From PMP191F sp047602185 (GTDB taxonomy: Bacteria; Bacteroidota; Bacteroidia; Chitinophagales; Chitinophagaceae): a stretch of 64,000 nucleotides of DNA. The stretch is taken from positions 2,108,001 to 2,172,000 of the forward strand of contig JASGHY010000001.1 in NCBI GenBank assembly GCA_047602185.1, given 5' to 3'. Under the pieces are notes generated by a model. It saw nothing but the letters and a program-made list of their open reading frames with translations. It was not told the origin of the DNA and did no database searches. Shown in pieces: positions 26,915-35,064 of this stretch (positions within the stretch are counted from its first letter, which is position 1; each line of letters opens with the position of its first letter). The position numbers and the translations under genes were made by a program.

Positions 26915-27145
26915 ATGCCCATAGTAGTGAACCTGGACGTAATGTTGGCGAAACGCAAAATGAGCCTCACTGAGCTTAGTGAAGAGGTGGGTATCACTAT
27001 TGCCAATATGAGCATACTGAAAAGCGGCAAAGCAAAGGCTATCCGGTTCAGTACGCTGGAAGAGATATGCCGGATCCTGAATTGTCAGCCCGGGGATATC
27101 CTTGAATACATGGATGAAAAGGAGTACAAAAAGCTGATGCGCTGA
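26915..27145 (+). CDS. Small XRE-family regulator (YozG-like)
   Basis: 76 residues, a single Cro/C1-type helix-turn-helix (LTELSEEVGITIANMSILKS, about residues 18-37) with the family tail FSTLEEICRILNCQPGDILEY. It starts 3 bp after the DUF2975 stop and is surely co-transcribed and coupled. Related regulators act on the same operon; the palindromes at 25711-25759 are candidate sites. Confidence 0.9.
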   Translation: MPIVVNLDVMLAKRKMSLTELSEEVGITIANMSILKSGKAKAIRFSTLEEICRILNCQPGDILEYMDEKEYKKLMR

Positions 27146-27193
27146 TTATCCTTACATTTACACCATTGCAGACTGTAAAAAGCATAATCTTTC

Positions 27194-27775
27194 ATGTTCG
27201 AGCAAATTGATAATTCTATCACCAAACATATACAGCTTACTGAGGAAGAGCTGGAACTGTTCCATTCCCTGTTGAAATTAAAAAAGGTAAAAAAGAAACA
27301 GTACCTGCTACAGGAAGGTGAGATCTGCAACTTTGAAGCCTTTATTTTAAAAGGTTGTATCCGCACTTATTTCCTGAGCCCTGATGGTACTGAAACCATC
27401 CTGATGTTTGCTGTGGAAGACTGGTGGGTGAGCGATATCGGCAGTTTTACCGAGCAGCGCCCTTCGAATATGTTTATTGAAACAATGGAAGATTGTGAAC
27501 TGCTGACCATTGATTATAAAAATAAAGGGATCCTTTTTGAAAAGATCCCCAAATTTGAAAAATTCTTCCGCTTGCTGGTACAGCGCTCATTGACTGTACT
27601 ACAACAGCGTTTTTATGCTTCCGTATCGCAAACCGCTGAAGAAAGATATCTCGCCTTTATAGAAAAATATCCCAGTCTTGTTCAAAGAGTTCCGCAACAC
27701 CAGATTGCCCGTTACCTCGGTGTATCTCCTGAGTTTTTAAGCAAGGTGAGGAGTACGTTGTATAAGAAGCATTAG
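27194..27775 (+). CDS. Crp/Fnr-family transcriptional regulator
   Basis: 193 residues, typical of Bacteroidota Crp-like proteins. Cyclic-nucleotide-binding-like beta-roll at residues 20-120 (LLQEGEICNFEAFILKGCIR) without the cAMP-contacting residues, then a C-terminal HTH (VPQHQIARYLGVSPEFLSKVR, about residues 170-190). No Cys cluster for an iron-sulfur centre, so probably not a true FNR. It follows the XRE gene by 48 bp and is convergent with the quinone-type operon. Ligand and targets unknown. Confidence 0.88.
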   Translation: MFEQIDNSITKHIQLTEEELELFHSLLKLKKVKKKQYLLQEGEICNFEAFILKGCIRTYFLSPDGTETILMFAVEDWWVSDIGSFTEQRPSNMFIETMEDCELLTIDYKNKGILFEKIPKFEKFFRLLVQRSLTVLQQRFYASVSQTAEERYLAFIEKYPSLVQRVPQHQIARYLGVSPEFLSKVRSTLYKKH

Positions 27776-28033
27776 TAGGGTTATAGGTTTAAAGGCACAA
27801 GGTTCAAGGCTCAAGGAACAAGGCTCAGGAAAGTACGAAATACGAAGTTAGAAGTACGGAAGACAAAATATCGAATGCAGAACTTTGAATATCGAATTTC
27901 GAAGGAAATACAAGGAGCAACTGCAAATTGCCAACTGCCAATTTGTATTTCTCGCGGCTCGTAGCTCAAAGCTCGCAGCTTGTATTATCAAATCCCGAAA
28001 TCAGAAATCTTCGAGCTCTATAACCTGCGTCCT
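27776..28033. repeat. Composite heptad/octad block R11
   Basis: Five exact AAGGNNC units (27792-27826), five GAAAGTA/CGAAATA-type units (27829-27863), then the dispersed core (27851-27955), GCTCGTA words and 8-base words near the hydrolase stop. It is an inverted near-copy of R8 at 19628-19890. Confidence 0.92.
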
Positions 28034-28651
28034 CTATTTAAAGATCAACGCGTTTGCCTGGGTAATTTCATCCTGGCTGATGGTGTGCCCCATGTTGGCG
28101 TACACTTTCTCCGTAACCTGTGCATTCATTTCACGCAGAATATTGCTGGTAGCATATACTCTTTCTACAGGCACATGCGGATCAGGATTGCTGGTACCAA
28201 TAAATACAGGGGTGCCCCCAAAATCGCCGGTATAGTTATCCCTGTAGACCTTATCGCCGATCAGGCCACCGGTGAAGGCCACTACCCCACCATATCTTGC
28301 AGCGTTGCGGGTTACAAACTCCAGCGTTAAACAGGCTCCCTGCGAAAAGCCACCGAAATAGATATTGCCTTTGGCAAAACCCTGCGCTTCCAGATCATTC
28401 ACCAGGTCTTTTACCACAGTTAAGGCAGAAGATAAAAAAGGTTCATTCTGGGCAGGAGGCGCCATAAATGAATAAGGATACCAGGTATGTCCGCTTGCCT
28501 GCGGCGCTACTAATGCATAATCTTTTACATTGAGATGATTGCCCAGAGATAAGATATCTTCTGCACTACCACCACGTCCGTGTAAAAGGACCAGTACCTT
28601 TTCAGCTTCATCCAGGCTCTTCCCTGCTGTTATAATATTTTTAGTGTGCAT
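28034..28651 (-). CDS. Alpha/beta hydrolase, phospholipase/carboxylesterase type (MhqD-like)
   Basis: 205 residues. Oxyanion region LLHGRGGSAEDIL (about residue 22), nucleophile elbow GGFSQGACLTLEF (Ser about residue 104), then acid near IGTSNPDPHVP and His in MGHTISQDE. This is the carboxylesterase/lysophospholipase-2 family that includes MhqD, which accompanies the dioxygenase MhqO in quinone-stress operons of Bacillus. Last gene of the operon, cytoplasmic. Confidence 0.87.
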   Translation of the reverse strand: MHTKNIITAGKSLDEAEKVLVLLHGRGGSAEDILSLGNHLNVKDYALVAPQASGHTWYPYSFMAPPAQNEPFLSSALTVVKDLVNDLEAQGFAKGNIYFGGFSQGACLTLEFVTRNAARYGGVVAFTGGLIGDKVYRDNYTGDFGGTPVFIGTSNPDPHVPVERVYATSNILREMNAQVTEKVYANMGHTISQDEITQANALIFK

Positions 28652-28816
28652 ATAATTTACTTTTTATGATTAAGACTAATCTTTGTGTCACTTCCTTTTA
28701 AGGAATATTCCCAACCCGGGTTAAAGGACCAGGCGGGAATATTCAGACACAACACACAATTATACAAAATGCCGTTCAGCACCGTTGGTTCTTCATTTAT
28801 TATTTTGCTACCTGTA

Positions 28817-29752
28817 TTATTTCAATACCGGTAATACTTTTTCAATTTCGCTGCGCATTGGCTCATACTGTACAGGTAATTTCAGGTTTGAACCTAATTC
28901 AGCCAATGGCTCGTCTACTGTAAAGCCGGGATTATCGGTAGCGATCTCAAACAACACTCCACCTGGTTCCCTGAAATACAGGGAGTAGAAATAATCACGA
29001 TTGATCTTAGGAGTAATGTTTAATCCACGTTTACGTATTTTTTCATAATATTCCATCTGTACCGTTTCATTGGGCACCCTGAACGCAACGTGGTGATTGG
29101 TACCTGCGGCACCGTGACCGGCTGCCTCTGCAGGTAATTCCAGCAGATCAACAATACCTGCATTTTCCACTGCATCGGTTACAAAACGATAGCGATTGCC
29201 ATCCTGTTCCTGTAAGCTGTAACCAAATACGTCCGTTAAAATAGTAGCCGTAGGCTTTATGCTTCTCAATGTAAGGGTAACATTGTGAAAACCTTTGGTA
29301 GCTTCAGCAGCTTTTACGTCAGCGGTTTCCCATGCTTTACGGTTATCAGCTTTCTTAGGCACTACCAGTTCCAGTTGCAATCCATCAGGATCCTGGAATG
29401 GCAGGTATATTTCACCAAACTTTTCTGCTGCCTGGTCATGTTTTACATTGAATGTTTTGAACCTCTCTTTCCAGAAGTCCAGGCTTCCTTCAGGAACTGC
29501 ATAACCTATATTGGTTGCCATGCCTGATCCATTGCGTCCCTGTCCTATACCTTCCCAGGGAAAGAAAGTGAGAATAGTACCCGGCGTTCCGTTCTCGTCA
29601 CCGTAATAGAAGTGATATGTTCCGGGATCATCAAAATTCACTGTTTTCTTTACCATTCTTAAGCCCAGTATCCTGGTATAAAAATCATAGTTACGCTGAG
29701 CATTGTTAGCAATGGCTGTTATATGATGCAGACCTGTAATTTTATTTTCCAT
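28817..29752 (-). CDS. Ring-cleaving dioxygenase of the VOC superfamily (MhqO-like)
   Basis: 311 residues with two glyoxalase/VOC modules: GLHHITAIANNAQRNYDFYT at the start and HNVTLTLRSIKPTATILTDV near residue 155. Metal ligands are expected at His10, a central His in TNHHVAFRV and Glu in GGVLFEIATD. A Shine-Dalgarno AAGGAG precedes the ATG. Such proteins are thought to open hydroquinone or catechol rings formed during electrophile stress. It sits between MhqD-like and receiver-like genes. Confidence 0.88.
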   Translation of the reverse strand: MENKITGLHHITAIANNAQRNYDFYTRILGLRMVKKTVNFDDPGTYHFYYGDENGTPGTILTFFPWEGIGQGRNGSGMATNIGYAVPEGSLDFWKERFKTFNVKHDQAAEKFGEIYLPFQDPDGLQLELVVPKKADNRKAWETADVKAAEATKGFHNVTLTLRSIKPTATILTDVFGYSLQEQDGNRYRFVTDAVENAGIVDLLELPAEAAGHGAAGTNHHVAFRVPNETVQMEYYEKIRKRGLNITPKINRDYFYSLYFREPGGVLFEIATDNPGFTVDEPLAELGSNLKLPVQYEPMRSEIEKVLPVLK

Positions 29753-29797
29753 AAAAACTCCTTTTAAAATTTTGTGTTAACGCTATTCACCTGTTTG

Positions 29798-30130
29798 TTA
29801 TTCCTGGCTAATGCTGATCCCATGATAATCGAGCGCAGCAAGAATTTCGCCTGTCAGTAACCCGCTGCCTCCGCCCTGGTGACGGATAAAGATCATTGCA
29901 GGGCTTACCTGCAATAATCTTTCTTTCAACTGCCTCTCTTCTGCCTCTGTTATTCCTGCGCACAGCAACACCATATGGTACGGATCAGTGCTGCAGATCT
30001 CTATAGCCTCTTCATCCGTTGTAACAGTAGTTCCTTTCCACTTTGCAGGTGTGTTCAGTAACCTGTTCAAAACCTGCATGATCTCTTCATTGCGTCCTAC
30101 TGCCAGTATATTTAATTGTGCCAGTTGCAT
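29798..30130 (-). CDS. Receiver-like small protein lacking the phospho-acceptor, unassigned
   Basis: 110 residues; no family recognised. The pattern of beta-strands and helices (LNILAVGRNEEIMQVLNRLL, then YHMVLLCAGIT where a receiver would have its Asp, then AMIFIRHQGGGSGLL in place of the Lys strand) suggests a response-regulator-receiver fold without the catalytic Asp. No output domain. Inside the pirin/YceI/dioxygenase/hydrolase operon, with 45-54 bp gaps on each side, so it probably works with that pathway, perhaps as a protein-binding pseudo-receiver. Inference only. Confidence 0.55.
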   Translation of the reverse strand: MQLAQLNILAVGRNEEIMQVLNRLLNTPAKWKGTTVTTDEEAIEICSTDPYHMVLLCAGITEAEERQLKERLLQVSPAMIFIRHQGGGSGLLTGEILAALDYHGISISQE

Positions 30131-30184
30131 AACTCCGTCTTTGTACGTTTATGTTTTTTTACCAGTTCAGGCAAAATGCCCGGT

Positions 30185-30733
30185 TTAGGAAGCCTGTTCT
30201 GCCAGCTGTATATCAGCAAGGATGCGGATATCTTCACCTACCAGTACACCACCTGTTTCAAGAGCAGCATTCCAACCTAAACCAAATTCCTTACGGTTGA
30301 TCTTTGTATCGATGCTGAAAGCAACTTTTGTATTGCCCCATGGATCGCGTACGGTACCACCATACTCTACGGGTATAGCGATGGTATTGGTAACATCTTT
30401 AATGGTCAGCTGGCCTTCAAGGATATAATCGCCTTTGTTATCGGATTTTTTGAAAGATGTAGAAACAAATTTTATCTGGGGATATTTGTCAACTTCAAAG
30501 AAGTCAGCAGATTTCAGGTGACCATCTCTTTGTTCATTGCTGGTGCTGATAGAATCAACATCTGCAGTGAAAGTAACTTTTGCATCGGTGAAATCTTCTT
30601 TACCGGATTCTACCTGTACATCAAATTTTTCGAATTTACCTGTAACGGTAGAGATCATCAGGTGTTTTACTTTGAAACCTACTTCTGAGTGAGCGGTATC
30701 TAATGTCCATTTGGTTTGTACTAAAGTTTCCAT
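30185..30733 (-). CDS. YceI family lipid-binding protein
   Basis: 182 residues, full-length YceI domain (WTLDTAHSEVGFKVKHLMIS through the VSFE/FVSTSFKK region to GVLVGEDIRILADIQL). The family forms lipocalin-like barrels that bind polyisoprenoids or quinone-like lipids. No signal peptide is visible, so this copy is probably cytoplasmic. Its place beside a dioxygenase and pirin supports a role with quinones. Co-directional in the operon. Confidence 0.93.
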   Translation of the reverse strand: METLVQTKWTLDTAHSEVGFKVKHLMISTVTGKFEKFDVQVESGKEDFTDAKVTFTADVDSISTSNEQRDGHLKSADFFEVDKYPQIKFVSTSFKKSDNKGDYILEGQLTIKDVTNTIAIPVEYGGTVRDPWGNTKVAFSIDTKINRKEFGLGWNAALETGGVLVGEDIRILADIQLAEQAS

Positions 30734-30853
30734 TGTTCTTTATTTTTTAATTTGTTTGTGAATTATTATGATGTAAAACTACGTCGGCGGAGGCCCCTTT
30801 TCCATTAACCTTGTTTAAGACTTTATCTTAACACAGGTTAAGAATTTTCTGCT

Positions 30854-31573
30854 TTATACTTCCATCGGCATTTCTATTACCAGGATGGTAGCACCTTGTT
30901 CCTGTGCAGTAAAGCTTACCTTATCTATATCACTAATACCCACCCCGTCACGTGCATCAAGACGCAGGCCATCTACAGTGAAAGCACCATTGATCACAAA
31001 CAGGTAAACCCCACTGCCTTCTTTATGTAACTGGTAGTCAACCTGTTTGTTTTTGTCAAAACGCCCCATGCTAAACCATGCATCCTGGTAGATCCAGGTC
31101 TGCCCTTCCTGAGCCTGTGGGGTAATGAATACCTGTAACTGGTTATCCTGTTTGTCTGCATCCAGCTTTACCTGCTCATAACGTGGGGTTACATTCAGTT
31201 TGTTAGGATATAGCCAGATCTGCAGGAACTTCGCAGGTTTATCTGCACTATAATTGTGTTCGCTGTGAAAAATACCCGTACCGGTACTCATTACCTGCAC
31301 ATCGCCTGTATCGGTTACAACAGTATTTCCCAGGTTGTCTTCATGTTTCAGCGATCCTTCCAGTGGTATGCTGATGATCTCCATATTATCGTGGGGATGA
31401 CGGCCAAAGCCCCGGCCCCCTGCAACCACGTCATCATTGAACACACGCAACGCACCGAACTGCATACGCTCAGGATTATAATAAGAGGAAAAGCTGAAGG
31501 TCTGGGCACTGCTTAGCCAGTCAAGAGATACTTTACCACGGGTTTCTGCTTTATGTAAAATGATGTTTGCCAT
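30854..31573 (-). CDS. Pirin family protein (quercetinase-type bicupin)
   Basis: About 239 residues from the ATG at 31573 (MANIILHKAETRG). Cupin motifs: GFGRHPHDNMEIISIPLEG (two His and a Glu) and GTGIFHSEHNYS (third His), the metal site of pirins. Bacterial pirins include quercetin 2,3-dioxygenases. First gene of the apparent operon pirin, YceI, receiver-like, MhqO-like, MhqD-like, which fits electrophile/quinone detoxification. The promoter should lie in 31574-31759, where a perfect palindrome is seen. Confidence 0.92.
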   Translation of the reverse strand: MANIILHKAETRGKVSLDWLSSAQTFSFSSYYNPERMQFGALRVFNDDVVAGGRGFGRHPHDNMEIISIPLEGSLKHEDNLGNTVVTDTGDVQVMSTGTGIFHSEHNYSADKPAKFLQIWLYPNKLNVTPRYEQVKLDADKQDNQLQVFITPQAQEGQTWIYQDAWFSMGRFDKNKQVDYQLHKEGSGVYLFVINGAFTVDGLRLDARDGVGISDIDKVSFTAQEQGATILVIEMPMEV

Positions 31574-31696
31574 TTTCGTATTTTTATACAAAGTTGGCCC
31601 CTTACCGCCTCCTGATCCATTAACGTACATTAAGAAAAGGCCTTAACCTGGCTTAAGAAATGAACAGGCTCCTGATTTGTGCAATTTTTTAACGGG

Positions 31697-31709
31697 GATT
31701 TTCAAAATC
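31697..31709. promoter_or_regulatory. Perfect palindrome in the pirin/secreted-protein divergent gap
   Basis: GATTTT-C-AAAATC is a perfect 13-bp dyad; a second small dyad GACCA-N7-TGGTC follows at 31721-31737. Either could serve as an operator for the pirin operon or the plus-strand gene. No regulator is assigned. Confidence 0.3.
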
Positions 31710-31759
31710 ATTCATCTTATGACCATTAAGACTGGTCAAAACCTCAAAAATCATCTAGT

Positions 31760-32911
31760 ATGAAAATCAAAAGCTGTTTACCGGCCTTTGGCGTTGCGCT
31801 TACGCTGCTTTCGTTCTCGGCAAATGCGCAAAGCCAATCCACCCAGGATTCTACCGGTTTACCGGGGGACAACTTCAGTCTTTCAGGCGCTTTGGAGCTA
31901 TTCAAAAAATCATCTTCTCCGGAAGAGTTTGAAAAACTGCTGAACAACCAGGATAATAAGGTCAATAACCTTGACCTGAATGGAGATGGCGATATTGACT
32001 ATGTACGTGTGGTCAGCAAGAAAGATGGTAAGGTTAATATTTTCGTACTGCAGGCAGTAGTATCGGAAAAGGAAAGCCAGGACATTGCAGTTATTGAACT
32101 GGAACAAAAAGCCAATGAAAATGCAGAAGTCCAGATCATTGGTGATGAAGACATCTATGGTCATGAAACTATTGTAGAACCAGGGGCAGAAGATGGTAAG
32201 TCTTTTGTTTATCCTGATAAAAACAGCAGCTTACTGGCCCATGGGCCCCATGTAGTATTTGATTATAGCGAACCTGCAGGCATTATTGTGAATGTATGGT
32301 TCTGGCCCTGTGTACGGTTTGTATATGCACCGGGTTACGTGGTATGGGTTTCTCCATGGACATGGATGTACAGACCAGTATGGTGGCACCCCTGGCGCCC
32401 TTATCCCTGGCACGTATGGCATCCTTTTTACAGGCGGCCTGCGTTTGTAGTGGTGCATACACGCCGTATGCCACGTGCCCAACAGATGTACCGGCCTGTT
32501 CGTGTATCATCTCCTATGGTACATACGCGCAACCAGGCTAATGTAACAAGGTATCGCAATAATAATCCGCGCCCAGGCGGAAATAACCGTCCCGGTAATA
32601 CAAGACCCGGCAATAACAACAACAGACCGGGTAACAACAATACCAGGCCAGGTAATACAACGAGACCCGGAAACAATAATACAAGACCGGGCAATAATAA
32701 CAGTACACGTCCGGGTAATACAAGACCCACTACGCCTGCTACCAGGCCTACCACACCTGCAACACGTCCGGGTAACACAAGACCAACAACTCCAACAACA
32801 AGACCTACTAATCCTTCACGTCCTGCTACAACGAGACCGGCTACGCAACAACGTCCCCAGTCCCGTCCGGCAACAAGGCCAGCAAGTAGCGGCAGACCTG
32901 GAAGAGGATAA
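31760..32911 (+). CDS. Secreted protein with EF-hand-like loop and RPGN-repeat tail, paralogue 1
   Basis: 383 residues. Signal peptide (LTLLSFSANA-QSQ), a conserved region with a DxDxDG calcium-type loop (LDLNGDGDIDYVRV, about residue 77), an aromatic segment of about 70 residues extremely rich in Trp, Tyr and Pro (residues 180-240), then a low-complexity tail of about 120 residues made of RPGN and RPTTPAT repeats. Not recognised as a named family. Its neighbour at 33113 is a clear paralogue with a different tail. Probably periplasmic or surface. Repetitive DNA in the tail could expand or contract by slippage. Confidence 0.75.
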   Translation: MKIKSCLPAFGVALTLLSFSANAQSQSTQDSTGLPGDNFSLSGALELFKKSSSPEEFEKLLNNQDNKVNNLDLNGDGDIDYVRVVSKKDGKVNIFVLQAVVSEKESQDIAVIELEQKANENAEVQIIGDEDIYGHETIVEPGAEDGKSFVYPDKNSSLLAHGPHVVFDYSEPAGIIVNVWFWPCVRFVYAPGYVVWVSPWTWMYRPVWWHPWRPYPWHVWHPFYRRPAFVVVHTRRMPRAQQMYRPVRVSSPMVHTRNQANVTRYRNNNPRPGGNNRPGNTRPGNNNNRPGNNNTRPGNTTRPGNNNTRPGNNNSTRPGNTRPTTPATRPTTPATRPGNTRPTTPTTRPTNPSRPATTRPATQQRPQSRPATRPASSGRPGRG

Positions 32912-32960
32912 GGAATAAATACGAAGTGAGAAGTACGAAATACGAAGAGAATACCGAATG
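32905..32960. repeat. Short heptad block R12
   Basis: CGAAGTG/AGAAGTA/CGAAATA-type units right after the stop of paralogue 1, followed by a terminator at 32979. Confidence 0.7.
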
Positions 32961-32978
32961 ACTATTTTTAAAGTCAAT

Positions 32979-33016
32979 AATAAAAAGGCGCGGAAGCATT
33001 TCCGCGCCTTTTTATT
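32979..33016. terminator. Bidirectional terminator after paralogue 1
   Basis: A 17-bp perfect stem: AATAAAAAGGCGCGGAA (32979-32995) pairs with TTCCGCGCCTTTTTATT (33000-33016) around loop GCAT. A T run is present on both strands. Confidence 0.92.
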
Positions 33017-33112
33017 GTGCACTGGTTTGATTTCCTCAGAAAATAATAATTGTCATAAGAAACGTTAAACTTTCCCTTTCCTGTACGGTCTCATAACCTC
33101 AAATACCTTTGT

Positions 33113-34051
33113 ATGAAAATTAACCGCTACTCAGTACTGCTGTGCTCAGCACTGGCTATCAGCAGTCTATCCGTACAGGCACAGGATGAAAGCTCACAGG
33201 ACTCCACCGGTTTACCCGGCGACAATTTCAGCCTTGCAGGCGCGCTTGAACTCTTTAAAAAAGCAGCCTCTCCCGAACAATTTGAAAAGCTTCTCAATTC
33301 TGAAGATAATAAGGTGAATAACCTGGACCTGAATGGAGATGGTCAGATAGATTATATCCGTGTTATTGATAAAAAAGAAAATGATGTGCATGTACTGGTA
33401 CTCCAGGCCGTTGTTTCTGATAAAGAGAACCAGGATATCGCTGTGATAGAACTGGAAAAGACCGGCAACGAAAACGCAGTACTCCAGATCGTAGGTGATG
33501 AAGATATTTTTGGTGAAGAAACCATTGTGGAACCTGATGGAGAGAACAGCAGCGCTATGCTTGAGTCTGCAGACTATCTTGCAGCGCACGGCCCCAACTC
33601 TACGATTGAAAATACTACCACAGGCATTATTGTAAATGTATGGGCATGGCCTTGCGTGCGTTTTGTATATGCACCGGCTTATACAGTATGGGCATCTCCT
33701 TTTACATGGATCCACCGCCCCATCTGGTGGCGCCCGTGGAGACCACTCGCATGGCATGTGTACCACCCTTTCCGTGTTCGCTATCGCGCAACTTATGTAG
33801 TAGCACCTGTTCATCGCGTTACTGTAGCACGCACTATTTATCGCCCGGTTCGTGTTACTTCAGTTACCGTAAGAACGCGTAATGAAGTAGCGGTAAACAA
33901 TTATCGCGTTACACGTACCAAACAAACACGTACTGTTACCAATCCCCGTAATGGAAATGAACATAAAGTAACCCGCAGAAGCACTACCGTTGAAGGCCCA
34001 CGCGGTAATTCGGTGACGAGGAAAAGTACGAGGGTGAGGAGAAGAGGATAA
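33113..34051 (+). CDS. Secreted protein with EF-hand-like loop, paralogue 2
   Basis: 312 residues. The N-terminal 230 residues match paralogue 1 (TGLPGDNFSLAGALELFKK, then LDLNGDGQIDYIRV, then a Trp-rich segment with FVYAPAYTVWASPFTW). The tail differs: no RPGN repeats but a basic Arg/Thr-rich end (KVTRRSTTVEGPRGNSVTRK). The duplication extends about 20 bp upstream (ACCTCAAA and GTATGAAAAT shared). Function unknown. It ends in heptad block R13. Confidence 0.75.
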   Translation: MKINRYSVLLCSALAISSLSVQAQDESSQDSTGLPGDNFSLAGALELFKKAASPEQFEKLLNSEDNKVNNLDLNGDGQIDYIRVIDKKENDVHVLVLQAVVSDKENQDIAVIELEKTGNENAVLQIVGDEDIFGEETIVEPDGENSSAMLESADYLAAHGPNSTIENTTTGIIVNVWAWPCVRFVYAPAYTVWASPFTWIHRPIWWRPWRPLAWHVYHPFRVRYRATYVVAPVHRVTVARTIYRPVRVTSVTVRTRNEVAVNNYRVTRTKQTRTVTNPRNGNEHKVTRRSTTVEGPRGNSVTRKSTRVRRRG

Positions 34052-34332
34052 TGTAGTAATGTGCAAATTTGTTGATGTGCGAATGTGCAAATGAAGAATA
34101 CAGATGTCAGAGGTCGGAGAAGGCCCGGGAAAGTACGAAATACGAAGTTAGAAGTACGGAAGACAAAATATCGAATGCAGAACTTTGAATATCGAATTTC
34201 GAAAGAAATGCAAGGAGCAATTGCAAATTTGTATTTCTCACGGCTCGTAGCTTGTATTCGCTTTTCACGTTTGACTTTTCACGTTTCACGGACAGCCTCT
34301 CACGATAGCACAACCCGAAACAGGACTACCAT
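34048..34332. repeat. Composite heptad block R13
   Basis: TGTGCAAA octads, TCAGAGG words, CGAAATA/CGAAGTT units, the dispersed core (34151-34240, same strand and order as R11), then TTTCACG and CGGCTCG words. Nothing else is seen in this 497-bp gap except the terminator at 34385. Confidence 0.88.
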
Positions 34333-34384
34333 AAACCACCTATACTAATCGTACCCGACATTTCTAAGGTCAGGGAATCAGAAC

Positions 34385-34419
34385 AGCAGAGCCTCAGTAA
34401 TGGGGCTTTGCTTTTTTTA
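34385..34419 (+). terminator. Terminator beyond block R13
   Basis: GCAGAGCCTC (34386-34395) pairs with GGGGCTTTGC (34402-34411), with two wobble pairs, followed by a T run at 34412-34418. It would end the paralogue-2 transcript after the heptad block. Confidence 0.75.
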
Positions 34420-34548
34420 TGTCAAAATGCGCTTAATCGCAGTTATTTATATAAGTTGTTAAAATGTACCTGCATCTCAATGGATTTTGTACTTTAATGC
34501 CTTGTTCTCTCCCCCGGAGAAACCGTATTATTCACCAAATAACCCCTT

Positions 34549-34962
34549 ATGGCTCAAAAACCATCTAATGCTTTCGTTGCTGCATCCTGGATTGCACTGG
34601 GTGCCGGCATGATCGGATTTCTTATTGGTTTGTGGCGTGCAGAAATGCAGCTCAATGAAAAAGGCTATTATTTTACAGTATTAATGTTTGGTTTGTTTGC
34701 AGTGGTGTCTGTACAAAAAAGTGTACGCGACAGGCTCGAAGGCATTCCTGTAACTGACATCTATTACGGACTTAGTTGGTTCGCTACTATTTTAAGTATC
34801 ATCCTGATGACCGTTGGTCTCTGGAACGCAAAATTGCTATTAAGCGAAAAAGGCTTTTATGGCATTTCCTTCCTCCTTGCATTGTTTGGCGCTATTGCGG
34901 TACAAAAAAATACACGCGACTCGAAAGACATGGGCAAAGAGATCATTAAGAAAGATCTGTAA
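34549..34962 (+). CDS. YiaA/YiaB family inner-membrane protein
   Basis: 137 residues with four hydrophobic segments arranged as two copies of the YiaAB two-helix unit: FVAASWIALGAGMIGFLIGL plus YFTVLMFGLFAVVSVQKS, then LSWFATILSIILMTVGLW plus GISFLLALFGAIAVQKN. Each unit ends in VQK(S/N)xRD. Function unknown in all organisms. Single gene between two terminators. Confidence 0.93.
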   Translation: MAQKPSNAFVAASWIALGAGMIGFLIGLWRAEMQLNEKGYYFTVLMFGLFAVVSVQKSVRDRLEGIPVTDIYYGLSWFATILSIILMTVGLWNAKLLLSEKGFYGISFLLALFGAIAVQKNTRDSKDMGKEIIKKDL

Positions 34963-34990
34963 GTATTTATAACTCCTTTTACAAAGAAGA

Positions 34991-35015
34991 CCCCGCCAGG
35001 AATGGCGGGGTTTTT
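34991..35015 (+). terminator. Terminator after the YiaA gene
   Basis: CCCCGCCA (34991-34998) pairs with TGGCGGGG (35003-35010), followed by TTTTT. Confidence 0.92.
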
Positions 35016-35064
35016 ACAAAACCAACAGCCCTATGGGGCTATCTGACAGGAAAAACAACTGCGT

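Noticed and set aside
9952..28235. Repeated small proteins starting MNIEFRRKYKEQLQI (at 9952 plus, 19776 minus and 27885 plus)
   Set aside because: They are translations of the dispersed repeat core, end at different places, and have no ribosome site or protein-level conservation beyond the DNA identity.
33104..33111. TACCTTTG as promoter of paralogue 2
   Set aside because: It is one base from the ATG, so the start point would fall within the coding region; likely chance.
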